Position numbers and translations under genes: made by a program. Positions 41,661 through 50,003 of a stretch of DNA of 64,000 nt are shown here, in pieces. The notes beneath the pieces were generated by a model that was not told where the DNA came from, searched no databases, and was given only the letters and a program-made list of their open reading frames with translations. The stretch is from assembly GCF_002934625.1 (NCBI RefSeq), contig NZ_PTJD01000011.1, forward strand, positions 89,988-153,987, given 5' to 3'. The number at the start of each line of letters is the position of its first letter. The first letter of the stretch is position 1. The DNA comes from Kineococcus xinjiangensis (lineage in GTDB: Bacteria > Actinomycetota > Actinomycetes > Actinomycetales > Kineococcaceae).

Positions 41661-41725
41661 GTGGTCCGGGCTGGTCCGGGCTGGTCCGGGGTTGGTCTCG
41701 GGCTGGTCCGGGCTGGTCCGGGGGC
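41661..41725. repeat. 10-bp tandem repeat
   Basis: About six imperfect copies of GGGCTGGTCC directly after the single dyad core and before the MSMEG_6728-family gene. Confidence 0.75.
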
Positions 41726-41756
41726 GGGCGGGCCCGGCCCCGGGCAGGGTGGCGGG

Positions 41757-42659
41757 GTGCAGACGTTCCTCCCCTACCCGGACTTCGCCCGCAGCGCCGC
41801 CGTGCTGGATGCGCCGCGGCTGGGCAAGCAGCGGGTGGAGACGCTGCAGGTGCTGCGGGCCCTGGAGCTGCCCGACTACGGCTGGGCCAACCACCCGGCG
41901 GTGCGCATGTGGCGGGGCTGCACGCCGGCGCTGGTGAGCTACGGCCTGGCGTGCGTGGAGGCGTGGTCGCGCGCCGGGCACGCCGACTCCACCCGGCGGC
42001 TGATCGCGGAGTTCGCCCCCGAGGTGGTGGGCCGGGAGCAGCGGGAGCTGGCCGACGAGGGGCTGATGCCGGTGTGGCTGGGCGACGAGCGGGTCCACGC
42101 CAGCCACCGCTCGAAGCTGCTGCAGAAGGCCCCGGAGCTCTACCGGCCGCTGTTCGGGCAGGACGAGCCCGACGACCTGGACTACTTCTGGCCCGAGCCG
42201 GGGCCGCCGCCCCGGGTCGGCGAGCGCGGCGGGCGGCCGGTGTGGGTGGTCCGGCCGGACGGGCCCGCGGACCTCGCGGCGTTCCTCACCGAGGGCGTGG
42301 TGGGGTTGGGGGCCGGCTCCGGCATCGACTGCGACGCCTCCGGCCTCGACGACGACGGGCTGCGGGCACTGCTGCGGGAGCGCGCCCCGGGGCGGCGGCC
42401 GGGCAAGGAGCTGCGCCAGCTCGCCGGCTTCGTGCGGGAGCTCACGCCCGGCGACGAGGTGGCCGTCCCGATCGAGGGCGAGCGCGCCCTGCTCCTCGGC
42501 GAGGTCGTCGGCGCCTACCGCTTCGCCGACCCCCGCACGGGACCCCCGCCGCACCGGCGGGCGGTGCGCTGGCTGGGCCGGGCGGAGCGCTCCGACGTCG
42601 TCCCGCCGGCCGCCCTGCAGGATCCCCGCTCGCTCTTCGTCGTGCTCGTGGACCTCTGA
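41757..42659 (+). CDS. MSMEG_6728-family (pyrimidine-dimer-glycosylase-like) domain fused to a second DNA-related domain
   Basis: 300 residues from the GTG at 41757, where the conserved start QTFLPYPDFARSAAVLD appears; the upstream frame is tandem repeat. Residues 1-145 (LGKQRVETLQVLRAL, YGWANHPAVRMWRG, HASHRSKLLQKAPELY) match the MSMEG_6728 family, related by annotation to T4 endonuclease V-type enzymes. Residues about 160-300 form a separate domain (VWVVRPDGPADLAAFLTEGVVGLG...GDEVAVPIEGERALLLGEVVGAYRF...HRRAVRWL), reminiscent of the PUA/EVE-like or Mrr-N-type modules that read modified bases. A repair or restriction role is inferred. Confidence 0.72.
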   Translation: MQTFLPYPDFARSAAVLDAPRLGKQRVETLQVLRALELPDYGWANHPAVRMWRGCTPALVSYGLACVEAWSRAGHADSTRRLIAEFAPEVVGREQRELADEGLMPVWLGDERVHASHRSKLLQKAPELYRPLFGQDEPDDLDYFWPEPGPPPRVGERGGRPVWVVRPDGPADLAAFLTEGVVGLGAGSGIDCDASGLDDDGLRALLRERAPGRRPGKELRQLAGFVRELTPGDEVAVPIEGERALLLGEVVGAYRFADPRTGPPPHRRAVRWLGRAERSDVVPPAALQDPRSLFVVLVDL

Positions 42660-42720
42660 GCCGAACGAGTGAGGAGGTCACGAAGAGCGTCCGCTCCAGC
42701 ACCTCGCGCACGGGGTAGCG

Positions 42721-42903
42721 CTGTGCTAGCGTCCAGTTGGCTGCAGCTAGCGCAGCTCCTCGATCGTTTCGTACGCCCGCGGAGTGTGTTGCGGGCGTCA
42801 TCTGCACTCGGTATACGGCCGGGAGCAGAGTGGCGAACCCACTCAGCCCGGAGCCGCAGAAGGCGCGGCTCTGAATACCGACCGGCAAGACATGGAGAAA
42901 CGC
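42721..42903 (+). promoter_or_regulatory. promoter and structured leader of the cold-shock gene
   Basis: About 180 nt of non-coding sequence precede the cold-shock gene. The segment contains direct GCTAGCG repeats (about 42725 and 42746), a 7-bp hairpin at 42774-42797 and another 7-bp hairpin at 42851-42871 (GAGCCGC/GCGGCTC). Long structured 5' leaders are typical of csp mRNAs, whose translation depends on temperature. The exact promoter is not clear. Confidence 0.5.
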
Positions 42904-43107
42904 ATGGCTCAGGGCACCGTCAAGTGGTTCAACGCCGAAAAGGGCTTCGGCTTCATCGAGCAGGACGGCGGAGGCCCCGACGTCTTCGTCCACTACTCCG
43001 CCATCACCGGCAACGGCTACCGCTCCCTCGAGGAGAACCAGCGCGTCGAGTTCGAGGTGACGCAGGGTCAGAAGGGCCCGCAGGCCGACCAGGTGCGCGC
43101 GATCTGA
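42904..43107 (+). CDS. cspA: CspA-family cold-shock protein
   Basis: 67 residues from the ATG with GGAGAAA 4 nt upstream. It carries RNP1 KGFGFIEQ and RNP2-like DVFVHYSAI, the nucleic-acid-binding motifs of a single cold-shock domain, and the initial [11 protein letters not shown] signature. It acts as an RNA chaperone. It is the sole gene of its transcript: a long leader precedes it and a strong terminator follows. Confidence 0.97.
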   Translation: MAQGTVKWFNAEKGFGFIEQDGGGPDVFVHYSAITGNGYRSLEENQRVEFEVTQGQKGPQADQVRAI

Positions 43108-43122
43108 CGATCCGCTTCCACG

Positions 43123-43156
43123 CAGAGGGCCCCGTCCACCAGGACGGGGCCCTCTG
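43123..43156 (+). terminator. terminator of the cold-shock gene
   Basis: Perfect 15-bp stem (43123-43137 with 43142-43156) and a 4-nt loop, 16 nt after the stop codon. GC-rich with no long T-tract. Confidence 0.85.
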
Positions 43157-43185
43157 TCATTCCCGGCCCCCTCCCCCGGACCCCT

Positions 43186-43251
43186 CCCCGGAAAGGACCC
43201 TTTCCGGGGTCGAACCGGCAGGCCGCACCCCGGAAAGGGTCCTTTCCGGGG
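43186..43251. repeat. dyad element 5 (paired 16-bp cores)
   Basis: Cores at 43190-43205 and 43232-43247, 42 bp apart, with perfect 25-nt arms (43186-43210 and 43227-43251). It ends 18 nt before the stop codon of the minus-strand FetB-like gene and follows the csp terminator. Confidence 0.92.
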
Positions 43252-43268
43252 AGGAGGTCGCGGGGCGC

Positions 43269-44018
43269 TCAGCCGGCGGGGTCGGGGCGCACCACGAGCC
43301 GCCGCGCCAGCAGCCGGGTCACCACCACCGCCGCGACGGTCTCCGCCGCCAGCAGCCCGACGAGGACGAGCAGCTGCACCCGCGCCGCCTCCAGGGGGCT
43401 CGCCCCGGCCAGCAGGAGGCCCACGAACGCCCCCGGCAGGACGACGAGGCCCACGTTGCGGGTCTGGTCCAGCGCCGGCACGACCGAGCGCGCGGCGGCC
43501 GTGCGGGCGAGCTCCGCCGTGGCCTGCCGAGGCCCCGCACCGAGGGCGTACCAGCCCTCCACGACGTCCCACTGCTGACGGGCATCGTCGAGCAGCCGCC
43601 GCCCCGCCAGCGTCGTGGCCGTCATGGCACCCCCGACGAGCTGCGCGGTGAACGGCACGACCTGCCGGGCCTCCCACTCCAGCGCCCGGCACGCCAGGAC
43701 CACCGCCGCGGCGGAACCGGCGCCGGCGCCGATCGCGGCGGCCGTGGCCGGCCAGGTGCGGCCCGCCCCGGCCAGCCGGCGGGCTGAGGTCGCGGCGGCC
43801 ACGCCCAGCCCCACCAGCAGGTACACCGGCGCGAGCACCGGCGTCGCCAGCACCACGCCGAGCACCACCCCGACCGCGAGGACCTGCACGACGGCCCGGG
43901 CGACCGCCACGACGACCGCCCGCTCCTGCCCCAGCCGGCCCGCGCGCCCGACGCCGACCGCGAGGGCGCCCAGCAGGACGAGGGCGAGCGCCAAGGAGGC
44001 GACCTGCCCACCGCTCAC
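43269..44018 (-). CDS. FetB/UPF0014-family ABC permease
   Basis: 249 residues from a GTG. Seven or so transmembrane helices with RAVVQVLAVGVVLGVV, QLVGGAMTATTLAGRRLLDD and LDQTRNVGLVVLPGAFVGLLLAG, the hallmark segment of the UPF0014 family whose E. coli member FetB exports iron. The ATPase partner FetA is not adjacent; the nearby ABC exporter pair is of a different type. It lies 13 nt downstream of that pair's permease and may be co-transcribed with it. Confidence 0.85.
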   Translation of the reverse strand: MSGGQVASLALALVLLGALAVGVGRAGRLGQERAVVVAVARAVVQVLAVGVVLGVVLATPVLAPVYLLVGLGVAAATSARRLAGAGRTWPATAAAIGAGAGSAAAVVLACRALEWEARQVVPFTAQLVGGAMTATTLAGRRLLDDARQQWDVVEGWYALGAGPRQATAELARTAAARSVVPALDQTRNVGLVVLPGAFVGLLLAGASPLEAARVQLLVLVGLLAAETVAAVVVTRLLARRLVVRPDPAG

Positions 44019-44031
44019 GCCCGCGGCACCG

Positions 44032-45612
44032 TCAGGAGCGGCTGGCCGTCGCGAGCAGCTCCGGCCCGCGCCGGTCGACGAGCCGCCCGCCGAAGCGGAC
44101 GCCGAGGACGATCCACACGGGGCCCAGCACCAGCGCCGCGGCGAGGGCGATCCACCCCAGCCAGGGCGCGCCCGTCACCGCGAGGACGCCCGGCACGAGG
44201 GAGGGCAGCGCCAGCAGGCCGACGGCGGTGCTCGTGGCGAGCTGCGCCAGGACGGTCGCCGTGCCCGCACCGCGGGGGGTGCTGAACGGGTTCCCGCCGG
44301 GCGGCGGCACCGGGTAGGGCACGAGGGCGCTGGCGAGGCTGGAGACGCCGAGGCCGGCGCAGTACACCGCCGCGCTGATCCCCAGCACGGCGGGCAGCAG
44401 GTCCCAGCGCCCGGAGACGGCGACCCCGCCGACGGTCATGAGGAGGACGAACGCCGTCTGCCACGGCGCGGCGGCGAGGACGCGCCCCAGCCGGTCGTCG
44501 CGCCCGCGCACCCCGGCGGCGAGGTGGGTCCAGAACGCGGAGTGGTCGAAGGCGAGGTCGTTGTGCAGGCTCCAGCCCAGCAGGAACGCCACCGAGGGCC
44601 CCGCCCACAGCAGGAAGGGCCCCGCGGCGCCGCCGTTGCCGACCGCGAGGGCCACGAGCACGGCGGGCGCGACGAGGACGGAGAGCCCCGCCATGGCGTA
44701 GCGGGGGTCGCGGCGCCAGTAGGCGAGGCAGCGGCCGGCGACGGCGGTGGCGGGCGTGGCGGGGAGGCGCTCCAGCACCCGGCCCAGCCCGGAGGTGTCG
44801 TGGGTGCCGCTGCGCTGGGCGCTGACGGCCGGGCGAGCCTCGGAGCGGGTCAGCGCCGCCGCCCAGCCGGCGAGCACCAGGCCCAGGGTGAGCGCGGCCA
44901 GGGCGGTGCGCAGCAGGGCGCTGCCCCACGCCCCGGCGGCGGCGTCCGCCGGTGCCGCCCACGCGAAGCCGAGCGGGGTCCAGCCCACGACCTCCGCGGC
45001 GGCGCGCAGGGCGGCGACGATCTCCTCCCAGCGCATGCCGGCGACGTTGAGGGCGGGCCCGAGGCCGATCAGGGCGACGCCGACGACGAGGACGGCGACG
45101 TCGCGGGCGCGTCGGGTGCGCAGCAGCGCGGCGGCCGCCGTCGTGGTGGCACGGGAGGCGGCGACCGCCGTGAGGGTGGCGAGCAGCGCGCACGGCACGG
45201 CGAGCAGGGCCGCGGGCAGCGAGTGCGACCACGTCACGACGGTGAGGAGGGCGAGGACGAGGGTGACGACCCCCGGCACCCCGACGACCCCGGCGAGGAG
45301 GAGGCCCGTCATGAGGGGGCGGCGGCGGATGCTGAAGGTGGCGAAGCGGGCGGGGTCGAGGGTCTCGTCCACCCCGAAGGCGACGAGGGGGACGACGGCC
45401 CAGCCGAGGACGAGGAGGCTGCCGAGGCCGGTGACGGTGGGCGCGGCGACGTCGTGCGGCGCCCAGCGCAGGGCCACGAGGCCGGCGCCGGCGAGGCCGA
45501 CGACCCACAGCCCCCACAGCCCGGCGAGGACGAGCGCGACGATCTCCCAGGGGCTGCGGCGCAGGCCGTTGCGCAGCAGGGTCAGCTTGAGGCGGAGGAG
45601 GTGTGCAACCAC
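44032..45612 (-). CDS. ABC exporter permease, multi-pass
   Basis: 526 residues from the GTG at 45612; the longer upstream frame is the shadow of the ATPase gene. About twelve hydrophobic segments with charged loops; the first reads HLLRLKLTLLRNGLRRSPWEIVALVLAGLWGL, as in actinobacterial ABC-2-like transporters. There is no recognisable substrate domain. It overlaps the end of the ATP-binding-protein gene by 31 nt, so the two are translationally coupled and should form one exporter. Confidence 0.82.
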   Translation of the reverse strand: MVAHLLRLKLTLLRNGLRRSPWEIVALVLAGLWGLWVVGLAGAGLVALRWAPHDVAAPTVTGLGSLLVLGWAVVPLVAFGVDETLDPARFATFSIRRRPLMTGLLLAGVVGVPGVVTLVLALLTVVTWSHSLPAALLAVPCALLATLTAVAASRATTTAAAALLRTRRARDVAVLVVGVALIGLGPALNVAGMRWEEIVAALRAAAEVVGWTPLGFAWAAPADAAAGAWGSALLRTALAALTLGLVLAGWAAALTRSEARPAVSAQRSGTHDTSGLGRVLERLPATPATAVAGRCLAYWRRDPRYAMAGLSVLVAPAVLVALAVGNGGAAGPFLLWAGPSVAFLLGWSLHNDLAFDHSAFWTHLAAGVRGRDDRLGRVLAAAPWQTAFVLLMTVGGVAVSGRWDLLPAVLGISAAVYCAGLGVSSLASALVPYPVPPPGGNPFSTPRGAGTATVLAQLATSTAVGLLALPSLVPGVLAVTGAPWLGWIALAAALVLGPVWIVLGVRFGGRLVDRRGPELLATASRS

Positions 45613-46394
45613 TCGAGGCTCCCTGGGACGACGGACCGGCCCCCGACGAGGTCGACGAAGCGCTGCTCCAGCGTGCTGCCGGTGCGGACCTCGTCCAGGG
45701 TGCCGGCGGCGAGGACTCGGCCGGCGCTGACCACGGCGACGTGGTCGCAGAGCCGCTCGACGAGCTCCATGACGTGGCTGGAGAGCACGACGGTGCCGCC
45801 GCCGGCGACGAAGCCGGTGAGGATCTCGCGGATCGTCGTGCCGCTGATGGGGTCGACGGCCTCGAAGGGCTCGTCGAGCACCAGGAGCCTGGGGGCGTGG
45901 ACGAGGGCGCAGGCCAGCGCCACCTTCTTCGTCATGCCGGCGGAGTAGTCGACGACGAGGGTGCGCGCGGCGTCGGCGAGGCCGAGGGCGTCGAGCAGTT
46001 CGGCGCTGCGCTCCTCCGCGACGGCGCGGTCCATGCCGCGCAGCAGCCCGGCGTAGCGGACGAGCTCGGCGCCGGTGAGGCGGTCGAAGAGGCGGACGCC
46101 GTCGGGGAGGACGCCGAGGCGGCGCTTGCCCTCGACGGGGTCGGCCCACAGGTCGTGGCCGAGGACGAGGGCGCGCCCGGCGTCGGGGCGCAGCAGGCCG
46201 GTGGCCATCGAGAGGGTGGTGGTCTTGCCGGCGCCGTTCGGGCCGACGATGCCGTAGAAGGAGCCGCGGGGGACGTCGAGGTCGAGGGCGTCGACGGCGA
46301 CCTTGGCCCCGAACCGCTTCGCGAGCCCCCGCAGGGAGAGTGCCGGACCCTCGCCGGGCCCGCCGGGGGCGTCACCGGCCACGTGCGCTTCCAT
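45582..46394 (-). CDS. ABC exporter ATP-binding protein
   Basis: 270 residues from the ATG at 46394 (another ATG at 46430 is in frame). Walker A GPNGAGKTTT, signature region VDYSAGMTKKVALACAL (LSGGQ is altered to YSAGM, as in several ABC-2 exporters), Walker B LLVLDEPFEAVD, and switch His SSHVMELVE. The C-terminal part (GTLDEVRTGSTLEQRFVDLVGG) is typical of multidrug/antibiotic exporter ATPases. It is paired with the large permease just downstream. Confidence 0.9.
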   Translation of the reverse strand: MEAHVAGDAPGGPGEGPALSLRGLAKRFGAKVAVDALDLDVPRGSFYGIVGPNGAGKTTTLSMATGLLRPDAGRALVLGHDLWADPVEGKRRLGVLPDGVRLFDRLTGAELVRYAGLLRGMDRAVAEERSAELLDALGLADAARTLVVDYSAGMTKKVALACALVHAPRLLVLDEPFEAVDPISGTTIREILTGFVAGGGTVVLSSHVMELVERLCDHVAVVSAGRVLAAGTLDEVRTGSTLEQRFVDLVGGRSVVPGSLEWLHTSSASS

Positions 46395-46562
46395 GCGATC
46401 GAGGCTAGCGACGGGGATCGGGACGCCCATCCGACGATCGGACCACCTGCCCTCCTGCCACCGTCGGGGGTGCAGGCGCTGCGCCGTCCAGGGGTGCGGG
46501 CGCTGCGCCGTCCAGGGGAGCGTGCTCACACGACGGCGGGCACGGGACGCCGGTGGCCGAGC

Positions 46563-47687
46563 ATGGGAGGGGTGCAGCTCCCCGGGCCACCCCCACCTCC
46601 GCTCCTGCCTCCGCCGCGTCCGCGCAGTCGTCGGCGCACGCTCCTGCCCTGGTTCCCGCAGGGCCCGGTGGCGGCGAACCGCCGCGGCCCCGCAGTGGCG
46701 GGCCTGCTGGTGCTGTTCGCGGCGGGGTGGGGCGTCGGCACGATCGACGCGGTGCTGGGGCTCGCGAGCCCGGTCGAGGACTCCGGCGACTGGGTCGAGG
46801 ACTCCGGCGACGAGGTCGAGGAGTCCGGCGACGAGATCGAGGGCTCCGGCGGCTGGGTCGAGGCCGGCGACTGGCTCTGGGCGCTGGAGTCCATCACCTG
46901 GCAGGTGACCGCGGCGGCCCTGCTGGTGTGGGCGGCGGTGATGTTCGCCGGCACGCACGGGGTCGGGCGCAGGCAGCTCGGGCTGTCGCTGCCCCGCACG
47001 CGCGAGAACTGGCGGGCGGAGGCGGGGGTCTTCGGCGCGGACGTCCTCGTGAGCGTCGCGGCCTTCCGGGTGATGGATCTCGTGGACGGGCTGCTGGGCG
47101 TGCCGCCCTACGGCTCCGACGGGTACGAGCCCGTCGCCCCCGAGATCGCCGACGGCCTGGTCGCCTCGGCGCTGGCGGGGCCCACGGAGGAGGTGGTCCT
47201 GCTCGCCGTGACGGTGTCGGTGCTGCGACGGGCGGGGTTCTCCTGGTGCGCCGTGGTGCTGTTCGCGGTGGCCCTGCGCCTGTCCTTCCACCTCTACTAC
47301 GGGGTGGGCACGGCGGCGCTGGTGATCTGGGCGGCGGGGATGGTGGTGGTCTACGCCCGCACCGGCCGCATCCTCGGGGTGGTGGTGTCGCACGCGCTGT
47401 GGAACGTCACCCGGGACGTCGACCACCTGACGGGGCTGCCGGTGCCGGTGCTGTTCTGGTCCCTCCAGGTGGCGGCGCTGGTCTTCCTGGTCCTCGCCTG
47501 GCGGGCGGGGGTCTTCACGGGCCGCCCCGAGCGCCACCTCCCGCCGCCGCCGGGTGCTGCCGGGCGCCCGGCCGCGGGCGCCCTCGTGCCGCAGCCGGCC
47601 GGACGGGTGGACGCCGCACCTCCGGCCGGTGGATCCGCGCCCGCGGACGTGGCCCCGGCCGGCGACTGCACTCGCCCCGGGCGCTGA
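46563..47687 (+). CDS. CPBP-family intramembrane protease with an acidic repeat insert
   Basis: 374 residues from the ATG at 46563. A Pro/Arg-rich cytoplasmic start, then seven or eight membrane helices. The CPBP/Rce1 motifs are GPTEEVVLLA (the EE pair), FHLYYGVGTAALVIW and VVSHALWNVTRD. Between the first two helices there is an acidic tandem insert of about 35 residues (VEDSGDW, VEDSGDE, VEESGDE, VEAGDW). These proteases act on membrane or prenylated substrates and include bacteriocin-immunity proteins. The tail is Pro/Ala-rich. Confidence 0.85.
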   Translation: MGGVQLPGPPPPPLLPPPRPRSRRRTLLPWFPQGPVAANRRGPAVAGLLVLFAAGWGVGTIDAVLGLASPVEDSGDWVEDSGDEVEESGDEIEGSGGWVEAGDWLWALESITWQVTAAALLVWAAVMFAGTHGVGRRQLGLSLPRTRENWRAEAGVFGADVLVSVAAFRVMDLVDGLLGVPPYGSDGYEPVAPEIADGLVASALAGPTEEVVLLAVTVSVLRRAGFSWCAVVLFAVALRLSFHLYYGVGTAALVIWAAGMVVVYARTGRILGVVVSHALWNVTRDVDHLTGLPVPVLFWSLQVAALVFLVLAWRAGVFTGRPERHLPPPPGAAGRPAAGALVPQPAGRVDAAPPAGGSAPADVAPAGDCTRPGR

Positions 47688-47705
47688 CCGACCTACGATG
47701 GCCGC

Positions 47706-48797
47706 ATGGCAGCGGTCTCCCTGGGCCTTCCCCGTGTTCGCGGGCGCGCCCCGACCGCTGCCCCGGCGCCGCCGCCGGGCGACGGGCGGCTGCGGGACCG
47801 CTTCGGGCGGACCGCCGTGGACCTTCGGGTCTCGCTGACGGACCGCTGCAACCTGCGCTGCGGCTACTGCATGCCGCCCGAGGGCCTGGACTGGATGGCG
47901 CGGGAGGAGCTCCTCGCCGACGAGGAGGTCGTGCGGCTGGTCACCGTGGCGGTGCGCGACCTCGGGGTGGAGGAGGTGCGCTTCACCGGGGGCGAGCCGC
48001 TGCTGCGGCGGGGGCTGGCCGCGATCGTGGCCGCGACGTCCGGGCTGCGCACCCCGGGCGGCGTTCCGGTGCGCACGTCGCTGACCACGAACGGCATCGG
48101 CCTGGCGCGCCTGGCCGCGGGGTTCGCGCAGGTGGGCCTGGACCGGGTCAACGTCTCCCTGGACACCCTCGACCGCGACAGGTTCACCGCCATCACCCAC
48201 CGGGACCGGCTGGCCGACGTGCTGGCGGGGCTGCGCGCCGCGCAGGAGGCCGGCCTGGCGCCGGTGAAGGTGAACTCGGTGCTGCTGCGGGGGGTGAACG
48301 ACGACGAGGCGCCCGCGCTGCTGCGCTGGGCCCTGCGCGAGGGCTACTCCCTGCGCTTCATCGAGCAGATGCCGCTGGACCCGCAGGGCGCCTGGGACCG
48401 CGACGAGATGGTCACGGCCGCGGAGATCGTGGAGCGGCTGGGGGCGCACTTCGCGCTGCAGCCGGTGCCGGCGTCGGTGCGGGGTTCGGCCCCGGCGGAG
48501 ACGTGGCTGGTGGACGACGGCGCCGGGCTCAGCGGGACGGTCGGGGTGATCGCCTCGGTGACGCGCCCGTTCTGCGGCGACTGCGACCGGACCCGCCTGA
48601 CCGCCGACGGGCAGGTGCGGACCTGCCTGTTCTCGACGTCGGAGACGGACCTGCGCGGACTGCTGCGTGCGGGCGCCTCCGACGCGGAGCTGGCGGGGGC
48701 GTGGCGTGCGGCGATGTGGCAGAAGAAGGCGGGGCACGACATCGACGACCCGTCGTTCCTGCACCCCGACAGGCCGATGTCCGCGATCGGAGGCTGA
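47706..48797 (+). CDS. moaA: GTP 3',8-cyclase MoaA
   Basis: 363 residues. Radical-SAM cluster TDRCNLRCGYCMPPEG, GGEPLLRR and the second 4Fe-4S site FCGDCDRTRLTADGQVRTCLF are all present; it ends in MSAIGG, the catalytic GG tail. It converts GTP to 3',8-cyclo-7,8-dihydro-GTP, the first step of molybdopterin synthesis. It is directly followed by moaD without a gap. The other moa genes are not in the window. Confidence 0.96.
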   Translation: MAAVSLGLPRVRGRAPTAAPAPPPGDGRLRDRFGRTAVDLRVSLTDRCNLRCGYCMPPEGLDWMAREELLADEEVVRLVTVAVRDLGVEEVRFTGGEPLLRRGLAAIVAATSGLRTPGGVPVRTSLTTNGIGLARLAAGFAQVGLDRVNVSLDTLDRDRFTAITHRDRLADVLAGLRAAQEAGLAPVKVNSVLLRGVNDDEAPALLRWALREGYSLRFIEQMPLDPQGAWDRDEMVTAAEIVERLGAHFALQPVPASVRGSAPAETWLVDDGAGLSGTVGVIASVTRPFCGDCDRTRLTADGQVRTCLFSTSETDLRGLLRAGASDAELAGAWRAAMWQKKAGHDIDDPSFLHPDRPMSAIGG

Positions 48798-49046
48798 GTG
48801 AGCGTCCTGGTGCGCTACTACGCGGGTGCGGCCGAGGCCGCCGGCGTGGACGAGGAACGGGTCGAGCTGGGATCGGGGCGGCCGCTCGCGGAGCTGCTGG
48901 ACCTGCTGACTCAGCGGCACGGGCAGCGCCTGGGGACCGTGCTGCCGGCGTGCTCGTTCCTGCTGGACGCCACCTCCGCCGGCCGCGAGGCCCCGGTGGG
49001 CGCGGACGCGACGGTCGACGTCCTGCCCCCCTTCGCGGGCGGCTGA
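48798..49046 (+). CDS. moaD: MoaD/ThiS-family sulfur carrier
   Basis: 82 residues from a GTG immediately after the moaA stop. Ubiquitin-like fold with VLVRYYAGAAEAAGV at the start and VDVLPPFAGG at the end; the terminal Gly-Gly is the adenylation/thiocarboxylation site. With moaA as neighbour it is assigned as the small subunit of molybdopterin synthase rather than ThiS. Confidence 0.93.
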   Translation: MSVLVRYYAGAAEAAGVDEERVELGSGRPLAELLDLLTQRHGQRLGTVLPACSFLLDATSAGREAPVGADATVDVLPPFAGG

Positions 49047-49067
49047 GGCCCGGCCGGCACCGCAGGG

Positions 49068-49415
49068 TCAGCCGGGCGTGGCGGCGTCGAACTCGGCCAC
49101 GAGCCGCCGGGGTGCGGTGCTGCGCCAGGCGTCGACGACCAGTTCCCGCAGCGCCTCCGGGTCGGCGGCGTCCAGTCGCGCGGACACCCAGCCGAACCTG
49201 CCGACGTGGGAGGCCGGGGAGAACACCTCCGGCTCGGAGGCGAGGAGCGCAGCCTGCTCCTCCCGGGACGCCTTGATGCTGGCCTGCGTCCCGTCGTCGG
49301 CGAGGATGACGTAGATCTTCCCCCGCACGCGGAACGTCGCCTGCCCCCACGTCTCGCGCTCCTCCGCCTCCGGCAGCGCGAGCGCGGTGTTCCTCAGTTC
49401 GTCCCCGGTGACCAC
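49068..49415 (-). CDS. MmcQ/YjbR-family protein
   Basis: 115 residues. The family's CyaY-like fold is seen in LALPEAEERETWGQATFRVRGKIYVIL, then SIKAS, a GRFGWVSARLD strand and a final helix ending in TAPRRLVAEF. These small proteins are annotated as DNA-binding on structural grounds; no physiological role is established. It converges on moaD. Confidence 0.88.
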   Translation of the reverse strand: MVTGDELRNTALALPEAEERETWGQATFRVRGKIYVILADDGTQASIKASREEQAALLASEPEVFSPASHVGRFGWVSARLDAADPEALRELVVDAWRSTAPRRLVAEFDAATPG

Positions 49416-49464
49416 GGGACGATCCTGGCGCGTGACCGCCCGGCGGCGGAACCCCCGGTGGGCG

Positions 49465-49689
49465 TCAGGCCGCGCCGGCCCACTCCAGGACGAGCAGCGC
49501 GACGAGGGCGAGCCCGGGCACGGCGCCGACGACGGAGAGGCTGCTCAGCTCGACGGCCTGGCGGATGCCGCTGCTGCGGGCGGGCCGCTGCGCGGGCTGC
49601 CGTGCGGGCCGGACGGTGCCGTGGTTGCTGCGCGGGTCGGCGGTCACCGCCAGCAGGGGGTGGCGCGCGAGGGTGTGGGCCGTCGTCAT
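49465..49689 (-). CDS. small membrane protein, hypothetical
   Basis: 74 residues from the ATG at 49689. A polar, basic first half (TAHTLARHPLL...RPARQPAQRPARSS) is followed by a single hydrophobic segment at the C-terminus (VVGAVPGLALVALLVLEWA). No family is recognised. Its short upstream region contains the 11-bp inverted repeat at 49701-49745. Confidence 0.5.
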   Translation of the reverse strand: MTTAHTLARHPLLAVTADPRSNHGTVRPARQPAQRPARSSGIRQAVELSSLSVVGAVPGLALVALLVLEWAGAA

Positions 49690-49700
49690 GTCTCCAGCGT

Positions 49701-49745
49701 GCACGCAGAGTCAGTAGTGGAGAACCCTCTGCGCACTCTGCGTGC
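49701..49745. promoter_or_regulatory. 11-bp perfect inverted repeat upstream of a small membrane gene
   Basis: GCACGCAGAGT (49701-49711) and ACTCTGCGTGC (49735-49745), 23 nt apart, just before the ATG at 49689 on the minus strand. Could be a leader hairpin or a regulator site. The rest of the 314-nt gap 49690-50003 holds no supported gene apart from the hairpin at 49922-49961. Confidence 0.45.
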
Positions 49746-49921
49746 GACAGGTGGGTGAGACGTCACCCGGACGGCGCATCCCGGGTGCTCCGGGCGGCAC
49801 GCAGCGCTGCCGACGGGGAGTTCCAGGGCGTGCGGCGGCACGGTCGGTGAGCGCCGCCGCCGGTGCACCGCCGTCCGGGTGCTCCTGCAGCGGCGGGCAG
49901 CGGCGCGGAGGCCGCAGCACA

Positions 49922-49961
49922 CCCAGGGGGGCAGGACCGGTTCCGGTCCTGCCCCCCTGGG
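49922..49961 (-). terminator. strong terminator of the coiled-coil gene
   Basis: Perfect 19-bp complementarity (49922-49940 with 49943-49961) around two unpaired T residues, 43 nt beyond the stop codon of the minus-strand coiled-coil gene. Confidence 0.8.
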
Positions 49962-50003
49962 GTCCGCGACGTGGTGCCCGGGTGGTGTTCCCGTGGCGCC
50001 GGG

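Noticed and set aside
47640..47706. A molybdenum-cofactor riboswitch before moaA
   Set aside because: Only 18 nt separate the previous stop from moaA, too short for the aptamer.
45582..48920. A 1112-codon minus-strand frame including the ABC ATPase
   Set aside because: Only the last ~270 codons are real; the rest is antisense to the CPBP and moaA genes.
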